Below, piece by piece: positions 48,330 through 60,632 of a stretch of DNA of 64,000 nt; position 1 is the first letter of the stretch; the number at the start of each line of letters is the position of its first letter. The stretch lies in assembly GCA_038380795.1 (NCBI GenBank), contig CM076266.1, positions 35,663,925 through 35,727,924 of the forward strand. Direction: 5' to 3'. Below the pieces are notes generated by a model. The model was not told the DNA's origin, ran no database searches, and worked only from the letters and a program-made list of their open reading frames with translations. The DNA comes from Pyrocephalus nanus (taxonomy: Eukaryota > Chordata > Aves > Passeriformes > Tyrannidae). Both the position numbers and the translations under genes were made by a program.

Positions 48330-51152
48330 GTAAGTACTGCACCCAGGAAAAAAAAATAAATATGTGAATTAAGAATGTTCCAAAGAGATTTTCGTTTTTT
48401 GGGGGGGAAATGAGCTACATAAAGGGATTACATGTAAAATACAGAGCAGGATGTATTGTAGCAATCATGTTAATAATTTACAAGGGAAAAACTGCACTCT
48501 TGTAAAATCTAAAATTGTATCCTTGTGCAGTGTAATCAGGAATTCACCAATAGCAGTGAAAAATATTTCTCTATCCACCAAAGATTGATCTAGTTTATAT
48601 ACATTTGTTTATTTAAAACTATCAGAATTTAGAAAATCATTGCAGTTTTGTAGGTTTGTCATTTGTTTTAGTGACTTATTGTTTAGGTTATTTTGCAGAA
48701 TTATTTATTTGCTGATTTATTTATGTATTTCATTATTTATTTATTTGATTATTTAGTAAATTATTTATCTGATGAATTATTAATACATCTTCATGACATG
48801 CTTTAAATTATTTATAACTTAATTTTGAGTTTATTGCTTTTCGACGCTGCATTGTTACTGACTAGTTTCGATTTTTTTTTTTCTTGGTTCTTGAAAATTA
48901 AAGTACTAGCTCTAAGGCAAAAGTATATTCTTTGCAGAATCCATAGACAGTTTTCAATGAAGTAATTTACCATGTAGATACTAATTTTGTTTAGTTTTAT
49001 ATTGTTTAATACCACTTTTCTACTTATTTAGCTTTTGCTCCTATTATTTCATAGACATGTCAAGATCAAATGAATGACCTTTAAGGAACAAAGATAAATG
49101 TTTACTTTAAAACGTGTAGAAACGTAGTTTATTTTCCCCTTAGTAACTACTCTTTAATTATTCTTAAAGTTATCTTGAGATATTTTTGTGCAAATAAAAT
49201 GGATGTTTTTTAAAATGAGACTCTTGATACTTGAACTGATACATTTAATTTCTAATAAGAAAATAAAATATTCACATTAATAACTCATATGGAGAGTTCT
49301 TTCTTATTGGCAAGGTTTTAAATACATGGCAAGGAATGGTGATATCTTTAGACACATGCAGAGGGAGATACGTCTTGATGGGGGGAAAGGTGGATAGTAG
49401 GGTTTTTTTCCCCCCTAGTGTTTTTTGCATGCAGAGGAATTTATAAGCTCTGAAAATTCAATGTCTTTGTTGTTGTATGTAAACTACTTTCACGTTCTCA
49501 AAGAATCATTTCTAGTGCACAACATAGTGTGAAACCTGTTTTTGTGTTCCTTTCTTTTGCCAATCAAAAAGGTCTAAAATGTCATCTTTTACTCTATAGA
49601 GGCTTAAGTAAAAGCAGTGTAAGGGGTCAGTTTTTTAGGCTTTACATATGAGCACCAGCTCAACAGGGTTTAGAATTGGTGCCTGGGATCAGAATTTGAC
49701 ACGGAGTCCATTCTGACTGAAGGGCTTTTGAGGACTGATGATCTACCTTGTTCCTGAAGTTGCCTATTTGGCCTGAGTTCCCAATGAGTAACTCGCTGGG
49801 CAGTCGTAAGCCACCTTGCAGGAGAGGGCTGTGACTGAGAGCCCTGTTTCAGAGCTGTAATGAATAGGGTAAAGCAGCAGTTCCTCTGCAAAAGTGCTGT
49901 GTGCATAATGTGGCCTTTATTCTGTGTTTAGTGCTTGAAATTAATTACTATATACTTTAAAGTTTTAACACAGCATGGAAAGGCTGCATTGTACATTTCA
50001 AGTTTCAATGCTGTTGAAATACAGTAGAAATGGCCTCTGTAGACAGGTTTCACTATAGAACTTAAATTATGCATGTGTATATCCAAATTCCTTATTTTGA
50101 AATATTGAATGTATGAATATTTAATTTGTATCTTGCTTTAGTATCTTCATATGCTTGCCTTAAAGGAAGCTGTTTCCTTTGATTTATATACATGGATAAA
50201 AATGTGTATACAGTATGTATCAATGGTTTTTCTCTCTGTGGTGTTAGATGAACAGCTTTAGATAATGATAGCTACTGATTTTTATTCTGCAGCTTGCTAC
50301 CATTGTATAAAACGTAAATTTGTCGTATTTGTTCTATTAATTTTACTTGAATTTCAAATTCATTTGCTTTCCAGAAATATTTTCTTAATTACATGTGTTA
50401 AGAAAAGTCAAGTATGTTGCAGATCCTAATGAAGCGGTATTTTTGGTCTGTGCACAGTAACAAAGCTCTGAGTGTTATTATTTGGGGCAGAGTTCCAATC
50501 TGAAATTTACATTTCTCCTTATTTGAATGTTTTCACTGAAGCTGAGAACTCCAAGGGAGTTCCTCAACATATACTAGTTTATGCGACATGCTCTATGAAA
50601 TTCAGTACACTCTTATTTCCTTTTGTAAATGAGGTCTTATTGTTGAATAAGACCTATTATAAGCAGTTACAAAGGTAAGTGCTGTCAATGCATTTTGCCA
50701 CCAGTTTCTTCGAGTATGAAACACTCCCTGAAAGACGTGCTACTACTGTTATGGGGTAATATAACGCAGCTTATGTGTTGGCACTGAAAGTAGCTACTTC
50801 ATAATGATGACAAGTGAAAGTACAGCCAAAGGTCACATTAAACAAGAGATTTCTTTCACACCTCATCCATTTTCTGGATGTGATATGAAAATAGCTTTGT
50901 TCCCTACACTTCAGTATTTTTAAAAAAGAAGTTATCATTAAAGAGGTTTTTATGCCTTTATATTACTTAGTTGATGTTTTAGGAGATAGACTATGGAATT
51001 CTGGCATGCTAAATTGATGCTACAAAAGTGTTTGAAATTAGCTTAAATTTTGGTTGCAGTTAGACAACACAAGTACATTTCACTACATTTTTTTGTTTGC
51101 AGATTTGCTTAAATACATAGCTTTTAGTTCTGGAAAGAGAACTATTGATGTG
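48330..51152 (+). other. Intronic sequence, no gene recognised
   Basis: AT-rich with a degenerate TTTA tract at 48,685..48,790. The block 49,630..49,910 is more GC-rich and of unknown origin. A strong donor-like AAG|GTAAGT lies after 50,675, but its upstream acceptor is weak. Confidence 0.45.
48685..48790. repeat. Degenerate (TTTA)n tract
   Basis: About fifteen TTTA/TTAT-like tetramers interrupted by TGA, GAT and ATG triplets over roughly 100 bases. Confidence 0.75.
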
Positions 51153-51741
51153 TGTCATAGTTAGCTGGCAGCTAAGTAGCCACTTGCTCACTCCCCTCTC
51201 TGCCCTGATAGCATGGGGAGGAGAATTGAAAAAAGGTAAAACCCATTAGATAAGAGTTTAATAGTTGAAATAAAGTAAACTATAATATAATATTATTATC
51301 ATAATACTATTATGATAATAACGTAATAATAATAATAATGAGAAGGGGGACAGCAAAAAGAGAAGGGGAATGAAATCCAAGACAAGTAATGCATAATAAA
51401 ATAGCTCAGCAGTTGCTGACTAATGCCCAGCCTGTCCCTAAGCAGAGATCAGTCCCTCCTGGCCAACTTCCCCCAGTTTATATACTGGGCATGACATTCT
51501 AGGGTACGGAATATCCCTTTGGCCAGTTTGAGTCAGCTGTCCTGGCCATGCTCCTTCACGGCTTCTTGTGAACCTCCTTACTGGCAGAGCATGAAAAGCC
51601 CTTGGCTTAGAGTAAGTACTGCTTAATAACAACTAAAATATCAGTATCTTATCAATGTTATTCACATCCTAAGTTTAAAATGCAGCACTCTACCAGCTAC
51701 TAAGGAAGAAAATTAACTCTATCCCAGCCAAAATCAGGGCA
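51153..51741 (-). mobile_element. Solo LTR of an avian endogenous retrovirus
   Basis: The 589-base block starts TGTCATAGTTAGCTGGCAG and ends CCCAGCCAAAATCAGGGCA, giving canonical TG...CA termini. The flanks are ATGTG on the left and GTGTG on the right, a 5-base target duplication with one mismatch, as expected for ERVL-like integrases. I recognise the family from bird genomes, where the reverse complement (starting TGYCCTG...TTTTGGCTGGGATAGAG-like) is the usual orientation, hence the - strand call. No gag, pol or env sequence adjoins it, so it is a solo LTR left by recombination. Family name not assigned. Confidence 0.8.
51284..51340. repeat. TAA/ATT-rich tract with a 13-base palindrome inside the LTR
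   Basis: Arms TTATTATCATAAT (51,293..51,305) and ATTATGATAATAA (51,309..51,321) are perfect reverse complements around ACT, followed by TAA trinucleotides. Simple-sequence expansion within the LTR. Confidence 0.85.
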
Positions 51742-53578
51742 GTGTGTGAAGTGGTATTTACATTGATGTTGCCTGACTATGGTTTATTCTTCTTTTTGTA
51801 TCAATTAAAAAGAAAGATACAGATTTTTTTTTTCTGAATCAGGATCTGTTCAGAAATTGGAGAAGAGTTAACCTCTCTGTGTTGACACACAATTTCTTAG
51901 CTCTGCTTTAAAGAAATCCTACTAGTATTGTGAAAGGTTAATTTACGCTGAAAATGGCCGACCAGGATGCTAAAATAAGGTGTCATTTAGGAAAAATGAT
52001 TAGTAAGTATTAGATAATGAAAATAAAGCTGACTTGTTCCACAGAGGGTGCTGAACAGTTAGGAGATACTAGTTGGGAAGCCTAAATCTGGTATATTATT
52101 GGTAGGTGTATTTCTGTTCTAATCTAACTCCATAGAAATCGCAGAAGCCATATTAAGCTCTTCTTCAATTTATGTCATACAGATAAAAGAATTTGCATCT
52201 CATGAGTCACATATTTCCTGTTGTATCTTTAATACAGCCATTTTTAGTATTTTTCTTGCTTCTTTCCTCTATTGGTATGCTTAGAGAGTTTGTGTGTAGG
52301 AGCTTGTTATTTCACCCGTGAGGCAAGGAGGAGTTCAAATCAATAGCAGTGTGTTGTTGACACTAAATGATGTTTCTTCTTGCCACAATAAGACTTGATT
52401 TTGTCATTCTAATGATGCTAGCTTGCTTCACAGAATAGGGATCAGCACTCTCTCAAATCAAACTTTACAAGTTTAAAAAAAAAGAAATTCCTTTGAAGGA
52501 AATACTAGAGAAATACTCCAGTATTTGTAACCAAACACATGCATTGGCTTTGTAAAATGAATATTCAAGTTCTGTTTCACTTTGTAGCGTAGGTGCTTTG
52601 CAAGGCATTTTGGAAGTTTGTGTTAGAGGATGTTGGGATTGATCAGAGCTGACATTGATGAAAGTATGATGTTTTGAAAAGAAATGTTGCAATCATTATT
52701 TAAAATACAAGTTCACATAAAATATGGATGGTAGTAAAACCTTAGCTAAAAAACCCTAGTAAAACATAAAGCCTCAAGCTAGTAGAAGTTCTGTGTGTTT
52801 CACAGAAAAATCTTTGCAGCACTGCCTAGAAAAGAGTATCTCTGCAAGAGGAGATAGGTACAGCCAGCAAGACATTACCAGGCCTGGTCTGTGATCGCAC
52901 TCTGTAGCGTGGTCAAAAAAGAATATGCAGCTGTTCTCAACTTGAACTAAGGATCCCACAAGGGGACAGGAACTGTAGAAAGATGTGAATTTGGGAGGAA
53001 ACAGTGTAATGATAATAAGTGATAGTATGATGATAGGAGCTTATGGGCATAATGCTGGTACCAACTGTAGGTTATTACAAAGCTCGGGGTCTTTTGTATT
53101 GGATATCTGAAAGCATTAGCAGAGATAAATCATTATATTATCAAAATATCCTCCTCCTCCTTAAAACAATGTGTTAGTGCATTTATATTCATATCTTTCA
53201 TGGCAGGAAATATGTTACTGTTTTATCTGAAACAACTTTAAAAGATGAGGCTGCATGATTAAACACTCATGTTGTAAGTTGTTAATTGTTCTGTTTGCTC
53301 TGTTTTCATAGTTTTGAATTTTTATGCAAAACATGGGTTCTCAGATGTTCATAGTGTAAACTGCAATCTAATAGTTCTTGGTTTTACAATATCTCCTCTT
53401 CTGACTTCATATAGAAGACTTTCATAAAGCCACCTGATGTAAACTGTCCACATATTGTGATGACCTTTCCTGGAGAGAAAATGCCTTCTGTTTTGCAGGC
53501 AGTGAAATAAATCCTCATGAGATTTACAGTAACTAGCTATATTTCAATAATGATAGTGAATGTATATAAGCTTTAAAC

Positions 53579-53617
53579 AATGGTTTGTTTGTTTGATTGA
53601 TTGTTTGTTTGTTTAAT
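53579..53617. repeat. (TTTG)n / (ATTG)n tract
   Basis: About nine tetramers, mostly TTTG with GATT substitutions in the middle. Confidence 0.85.
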
Positions 53618-56592
53618 TCATGTTAACTGCAGGGAATGACTAGCACCTAAAAGAAGGTGACTAGCCACTTCAGAAACACAGCTCATTGAGTTTATCAGCC
53701 TCAAATCCAGAACATTTTTTATTATTCTGTTTCTCATCAAAATATGTTTTAATGAGTTAGGTCACGCATCAGGAGCTCTTGCCTTGGCTGCAACTTACTA
53801 GCAATGTGGTAGTCAGAATAACTCATTCTTACTTGTGCACGTCTTCATTCTGTCTCCAGTGCTGAGAGAAGCTAAAAATCAGTTTTTCTAATGTGACTTC
53901 CCCTTATTTGTATTAAGTTAGCACATGTGTGGCATACTCTATTCTATCATGTGTAGGTATACTATCTTGCCATATACATTAAGGTGCCTACCAGAAAGAG
54001 CCTATAATATCTTCTCAGCAATGCAGTGAAGAAGGATGTGCCTAGTGTAGGTACTTGTCTCTACTGAAACACGCTTTTCCTTTCAGCTGAAATTCTCATC
54101 TTGTAGACATTTGAGTGTAACTTAAAATAAGCTGATAGTAGTACTGAAGTTGATGATGAATATATTCTCTTACAGCATTATATTTAGTAAACACTATTTT
54201 TGGGTTATTTTCTTTATCTCAGGCTCTCACATTTGACATAGGGCTGTAGCTGGATTTAATGTTCCTTACTCTGTTTTGAGGATCAACAAACATTAAAAAC
54301 ATCTCTTATAGTGGTTGCAAAACCAGCAAAAGTATCAAGTGCCAGGAGCTTTGGTATTCTCTCTTTTTTGATTGTTCTTGATACTGTTTCTTATGTTTCT
54401 GTGTGTCAGGGTGTGTAGGAATGTAAGTTACTGCTATGTTTCAGTTGACCAGAGTTTTAAAAGACTCAGAAATCTGGGACAGTCCCATTTTATCATATTT
54501 ATCTCAATTCTAGCATTTCATACAGAAGGTTTTAGATTAATACTTAAAACTTAACTTCTGTTTAATAAACTTCAGCATAAAATCCATATGATTTATACTT
54601 TTGCATTTACTACTTCTACTTTCTGTTTCTATGCCGTTCATTTTCTGTACAGTCTGGGGTTTTTTCTGTACTATGGAACTTCTTGCCCTGGTGTGTCTAA
54701 GCTGTCTTTAATTGGTTCAAAAGAAAATTTTCTTAACATTGCCATTCACAGTTTATGAAGAGTTCTGTTTGCCTTGCTATGCCTACTTGGTCTTAATAAA
54801 TCTCTGTACTACCTGGGAGTGAATGCCAAAATAACATGGGATTGAAAAGTATATTTTAGTAACAACCTCAAAAAAACCTAACTTTTATTTTTCTTTAATC
54901 ACCTAAAAAAAAAGTACTGCTCCTATGACTCTTCCTTAGAGAGTGCCTTTATTGTATGCATGTGCATGCAATACATTCTTAGAACAATTAGTAAAACTAT
55001 GGGCACATCTGAAGGCATATTCTGCATTTTTTGAATAAGTAGCTGATCTATGGAGTAGAGTCGTCCATTGATTCTAAAGATATTTTTTTTTGTGCTCAGA
55101 CAAATCAAGATGGTAATCATTTATAATTTCTTGCTTCATGAAAAGGAGTGATGAATAATATGATTGGAAGGAATGCATGAGTCATGAAATGAGGAGCTGG
55201 GCAATCATGGAAAAATTCACTTAAAAAACTCTCTTCTGCTTACCAGGATCTGTAATGTGAGTTCAGTTTTCTCTAACATAATCCAGAAATTACAATGGTA
55301 GAAGTTTTAATAAAAGCCTTGGATGGATGAACAACAACTCCCTCAAGTTGAATCAGATATTGGTTGGAGGGTTATAAAAAGAAGTTTCTTAACTCTCAGC
55401 TAAAAATGATCATGGAAACAATGATCAGAGGACACTCTCTCTTCTGATCCCCATTTAAATGTGAAAATAAAATGTCTTAAAATATACTACAGTTAATATG
55501 GAGTGAATATAGATCCTACAGTCCTGAAAGTATCTGCACTGCAATGAACTGGCTTTTATAAGAGCTGTTTAAATATTGATTGGTAGAACATTTCAGAAAC
55601 TCTTGTATTTCAGAGGTAGATCTGTGTAGCCAGTCAACATTTGTACTCTTGTTGTTGGATATCCCTAAAAGAGAATAACACCAAGTTTTAAACCATTAAA
55701 TAAATGGTTTAATGTGTTGTAGCTCCACCTGCAAAAAAATCTATCTGGTTTTAAGATTTTCCTCCCATACTAAAATCATCAAGGAAATATTGAATAATTG
55801 CACAGTAGAATCAAGTACCAACTCTGTGTCCCAGGCAAGACTCAGATAACCAGCTGTTGTTCTCCCTGCAGTGACCTGGGCTAGGCAGCCTAGCATCTGC
55901 CTCTGTTTTCTTTTCGGTGACCCAAGCCAGATTTCTTCAAAATCTATTGCTGATGTTTTCCCTGCAGTCACTCATGCTAATTTCTTTTACATGCTACAGC
56001 TGTTTTTGAAAGATCTTTTTCCTTTTTTTTTTCCCTTTGACTTACTCTTTCTTTAAATTTAAAGAGGTGGTATTTTAAGATTCTTGGATACTCTTAACTA
56101 TAGGACTGTTCTGGTTGTCTTGGTTTAAGGCATATGTCAGCACTGTAGAAAAAGGGCAAATTAAATTTACTTTCCAAAGAAAAGCTTAGTCTTGCCTGTG
56201 GTCCTTATGGACAAAGAATCCTGATCTTGAACCAAGTTAATTACATTCACTTAACTTGTGAGAATCAAGGTGAATTTTTTTGGTGGTGAGCAGAGTTCAG
56301 AAATGCTCAGAAGCAAAAAGGTAGATATTTTGCTCTGTGAACAAATAGTATAAAAAGATTGTGGCAAAATGTTCTAACTGAGAAGAAAAGGCTTTTAATG
56401 ATATAAAACTGTTAATTATGGGATTTAGCTGACCTCAGGAACGCAATATTGCTAAATAGATAAATGCAAACCAATAAAGTGTAAGTTTGCAATTTGAGAG
56501 GAGATAGACCTCAGCTTTTACATCATTGCCCATGGAAATTATGGAAAATCTTCTAGAAAGGCTAATTTTTTTAAAGTAAAAGAATCCAAAAG

Positions 56593-56612
56593 TTTGTTTG
56601 TTTGTTTGTTTT
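56593..56612. repeat. (TTTG)n tract
   Basis: Four to five perfect TTTG units followed by a T run. Confidence 0.85.
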
Positions 56613-58112
56613 TTCTGTAAAACATTCAAATCTTAAAGTAAGCCCAAGGTTCTTGGTTCTTTGCGCATTTATATTTTAGGAGAGACTGTGCACCTTGCTT
56701 TCAGTTTGTAGTCTTAAAATTCCTTTGGCAACTTCAAAATAGTTTATGTGGGCAAGTGATTTAAAAAAAATACTCTGTCCACTACTGAGTGACTAGATTG
56801 TGCTTTCACTGAAAATACAAATGATATGCATAACATGAACATTTTATCCTTTCTAGATGAACATGAAGTGCTTTTTCAGCCATCTTTGTTCTGGGTCAGC
56901 CAGTCTAATTATTATTTGAACAAATACAACTCTACAATATAAACTGAAGCATAGTAAGGGCAACTGTTTGGGAGAACCACTTGAGGTACTGGAGAATGTA
57001 GCCTTGCTAAGCCCCTTTCCCTAGACTTGTGTTTTCACCACTTTTATGCAGTCTCCTCCCTGTGCATCCATGCATTCTTTTGCTATTTTAGTTTTAATCT
57101 TTATCAGTTTTTTGATCTGACTACTTTAGTGCCAGTGCTAGTTCAAGGAAAGAGTTGAGAAAAAGACAGCTGAAGGGGATAGGAGGCAGTCATGAAGCAA
57201 GACTCTGAGCCAGTGCTTAGGTATGGTGAAGACAATACTACTGCCAAGTACTTAAAATGCACTGGTAGTAATCACTTACGGTCTCTGAAGTTTATCTTGC
57301 TGTGTTTTGCAACAGCAGGAGTGCAAATTATAATGTGTTTGGTTACTTTTAACTCTAATTTCTACTTTTGTTGATCAGAAAGTACAACATTATTTTAAAA
57401 ACTCTTAGACACCAGAAAAATTAATGCGGAAAAACCCCTTACATTGTCTGAAAAAATGAGCTGTTTGGCTCCATATGATAGGGCTTTCCTTAAGTAAATT
57501 CTCTGTGATGCATTGTTTCTTCAGTGTTCCAGAGTTGTCTAAGGTAAAAATGTATGCATAATTTATAAGGCTTAGTTGACATCCTGACTACAGAAATTCA
57601 AATTTTATCTTGCAGTTTTTCTCATATACACTCAGTTAGTTCATCTGTCTTGTAAGCCTTTGGTTCTCAACATTTACCAAAATTTTTCTCTACAAAAGAT
57701 TTCTTTCCAGTTCTTGTTCTGTTTTGGTACAAACATGAATGCACGTACAAACCCTCTGTATTCAAAACTCAGGCTCTAGTTAAATTCAAGATATGCATCA
57801 ATTTGTGTGTATATATTTTGATTTTAAAGAAATATTTTTGTGTGATTATTTCATTAAGATCATGCTATCAAGTACAGTGTTTAGTTTGCACGATGCTCTC
57901 AGAAACCTAAAAAAAACAAGAACAGAAAAATAATGTGTGTGACAAAATATTTGAAAATATAAGATTAATAGAGTGATTTGGGAGGACCTACATTAACAAG
58001 CTATTTAGGATCCTATTGCTCATTTTGATATATTCAGCACTAGTGATGTATAAATATCTGTTGGATACAAATAATTTGAGCAAAAACATTTATGGTTCCC
58101 CATAAATCAAAT

Positions 58113-59490
58113 TACAGAATCACAGAGTATTTGAGGTCAGAGGACACCTTTAGAGTTCATTTAGTGCAACCTCTGATCTCAGAGGAGGGTAATCTGGAGC
58201 AGGTTCCTCAGGAGATTGGTTGGTTTTAATTATCTGCATAGGTGGAGACGCCACAAATACTCTGAACAACCTGTTCCAATCTCTGATTATCATCACAGTA
58301 GAAGAAATTTTCCTTATTTTTAAATGAGTTTCCCTGTATTTGTATCTATTAACTTCTGTCTGTTCACTGGTTACCACTGAAAGAGTCAGGCTCCATCTTC
58401 TGTACTTCCTACCCATCAGAAATATCTAGACATTGTTAAAATCCCCTCAGCATTCTCTTCTCAAGGCTGAACAGTCTAAGCTCTCTTGGCATCTGCTCAT
58501 ATTTCATATGCTTCAAATCCTTAGTCATCTTTCAGGTCTTCTGCTGAATGCACCCTACTAAGTCCATGTCTCTCATACTGGGGAGCCCAAAACTGTATTG
58601 AGTACCCCAGAAGCATATCACCAGTGCTGTTTAAAGAGGAAAAATCACCTCCCTTGACATTTTGGAAATACTCTTCCTAATGGTCTTGGCCTCTTTTGCT
58701 GTGAGTGCTCATTGTTGGCTCATGTTCAACTTGGTGTCTGCTGTGATACCTGGGTCCTTTTCTGCAGAGCTGCAGTCCAGATCTTTGGCCCTCAGCCTGT
58801 AATGTAACACATGTGTAATGTGCAATTCTCTTTAGTGATTGATTTGAGTCTCACCAGCCTGCAGTTATATGGATCCTCCTTTATGCTGTTCTTCAAGAGA
58901 GTAGTGGTCTTTAGGACCCTGCTCTCATCTCCATACCCTTTCGCATGTTACTGTGAGCAGCCCTGCAAAGATTAAGCAGCTCCCTTAGCACCTATGAGTC
59001 CATCCTTTCAGGGCTTATGGACTTGCGTACATTTTATGTACGTCCGGTTTGTTTAAATATTCCCCAGTTTGATCCTGCTGCACCTCCTACTGGTTTTGCA
59101 GACGTGGGATTGCTGAAGGTTTGTCTCACCAGTAAAGCCTAAGGCAAAGAAAGCACTGAGGATCTTGTCCTTTTATCCTTTTTGTGTGGTGAATTGCCCC
59201 TTCAGCAGTAGCCCCATACATTCCCTGGTCTTCCCTTTGCTGCTGATGTACCTGCCGCCTTTCAAATCTCTTGCTGTGTTTAAGTCCAGCTGGACTTTGG
59301 CTCTCCTAACCCTATTCCTGCATATTTGGACAGTGTCTCAGTATTCATCTTGGATTACCTGTCTCTGCTTTTATCTCCTGTATGCTTTCTTTTTGTATTC
59401 GAGTTCTTCCAGCTGTTCCTTGTTCACCCATTCAGGTCTTCTACCATGTTTGCTTGTTTTCCTCCATGAGGAGCAGGTCCTGCAAATGTG
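58113..59490 (-). mobile_element. Old CR1 on the - strand with internal deletion
   Basis: The left end carries the reversed CR1 tail (CAGAATCACAGAG) and 3' UTR, then the C-terminal ORF2 region (WNRLF-like near 58,260..58,290). The segment with the catalytic box and most of the palm is missing: near 58,840 the match jumps to the fingers region (reversed CCTGCAGTTATATGGATCCTC). The right part (59,190..59,490) matches the linker upstream of the polymerase, with reversed TCCAGCTGGACTTTGGCTCT and TTCCTTGTTCACCCATTCAG. Many substitutions; the most diverged CR1 here. Confidence 0.85.
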
Positions 59491-60632
59491 AGGGGAGTCA
59501 CAGGGAGTGTTACCCACAGGATTTTTCCACTCAGAGATTAAGTCAGTAAAGGTAAGAAGAAATAGTTCCTTTCCAAAAGGGAGAAAGAATAGAATATATG
59601 GAATAAGTTAGAAAAATAATTACTTGCTTGTCTCATATTACGAGTTGGTTTGATTAGGTAGAAGGGATTTGGGGTAGAGATCTTATTTTTACAAAAGACT
59701 ATGAATCAAAAGATTAGTGAATATTTTGCTAAAAAGCTTAGAAAATTGCAACTAAATATTTTTCATTTCCTCATGCATTATTAACAGTGCTTCTGTGAAA
59801 ACATGATCATCCTCACTATTTCTTTCTGACAGCGAATTCCACAAAAATTTCTAGTAACAGATGATTAAATATATGAAAGGAATACTGGAGGAGAAAGGGG
59901 TTGCATGGCAGCATTGTCAGAAGTTCTGTGATGCAAGGTTTCTTTTTTTTTCACTGTTTGCTTTCTGGTATTCAGTCTTTTTCGGTCTTTTACCTTCAAT
60001 TATAATTTTAAAATATATTGTTGTTAGAACTATACCCGAATTTTAATTATTTATCTTTTTTGGAGCGGGGAGATTTTTAGAGTAGGACAGCTAAAGCATG
60101 CTAGAGACCTCAGGTTTGAAGATTTTGGAAGTTATAATGTTCTGTTTTTCTTACTTTGTTCTCAAGTAGACAGTATGTCCATAATCTTAATAATTTAAGA
60201 ATAGCAAAGACACAGCTGAAGTGTATTCCATTCATTCAGATAAGAGGCGTTACTTGTTCCATATGGTTGTGTCTACCAACCTGTTAGCTAAAACGTGATT
60301 AGAAGTTGAGTTGCTTTCTCTCATGCTGTCTTTGTTATGCTGATTACTAGAGTATGTTGCTCCCTAAGTCTGGGCATTTATTTGCACAGAGCGTGATTTT
60401 TCACTGCACACTTACTGTGCCATTTCTTTGCTGTATGAAATAGCAAAATGAAGTGGTTTGAGGTTTGTGTAACGCTTATCTGTGCAGAATACAGAAAAGA
60501 TCATAGCCTATGCTGGTGCTGGTATGTACTTAAAATGTCAGTTTTATTTCGTGAATGAGCTATATATGCCCCAAAATGTGGACTACTTGAATGAGACCTG
60601 CTTCTACTACTAAATAATAAACCTCCTTTGCT
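59491..60632 (+). other. Spacer between two - strand CR1 copies
   Basis: AT-rich. A donor-like AAAG|GTAAGA at about 59,550 has no convincing acceptor before it. No gene or repeat recognised. Confidence 0.5.

Larger units (their letters stand above)
51742..58112 (+). other. Intronic sequence, no gene recognised
   Basis: AT-rich, T-skewed. It contains (TTTG)n tracts (53,579; 56,593), a hairpin at 55,688..55,712 and scattered T runs. No transposon ends or convincing exons. Confidence 0.5.

Noticed and set aside
50472..50678. 68-codon frame ending next to an AAG|GTAAGT donor
   Set aside because: The upstream acceptor (TTTTCACTGAAG) is weak and the peptide shows no family resemblance; GTAAGT occurs by chance about every 4 kb.
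53579..53617. TTTG tract considered as the tail of a LINE or SINE
   Set aside because: No element body adjoins it on either side.
54395..54428. Acceptor and GTAAGT 13 bases apart near 54,410..54,422
   Set aside because: The acceptor tract is interrupted by purines and no other exon evidence exists here.
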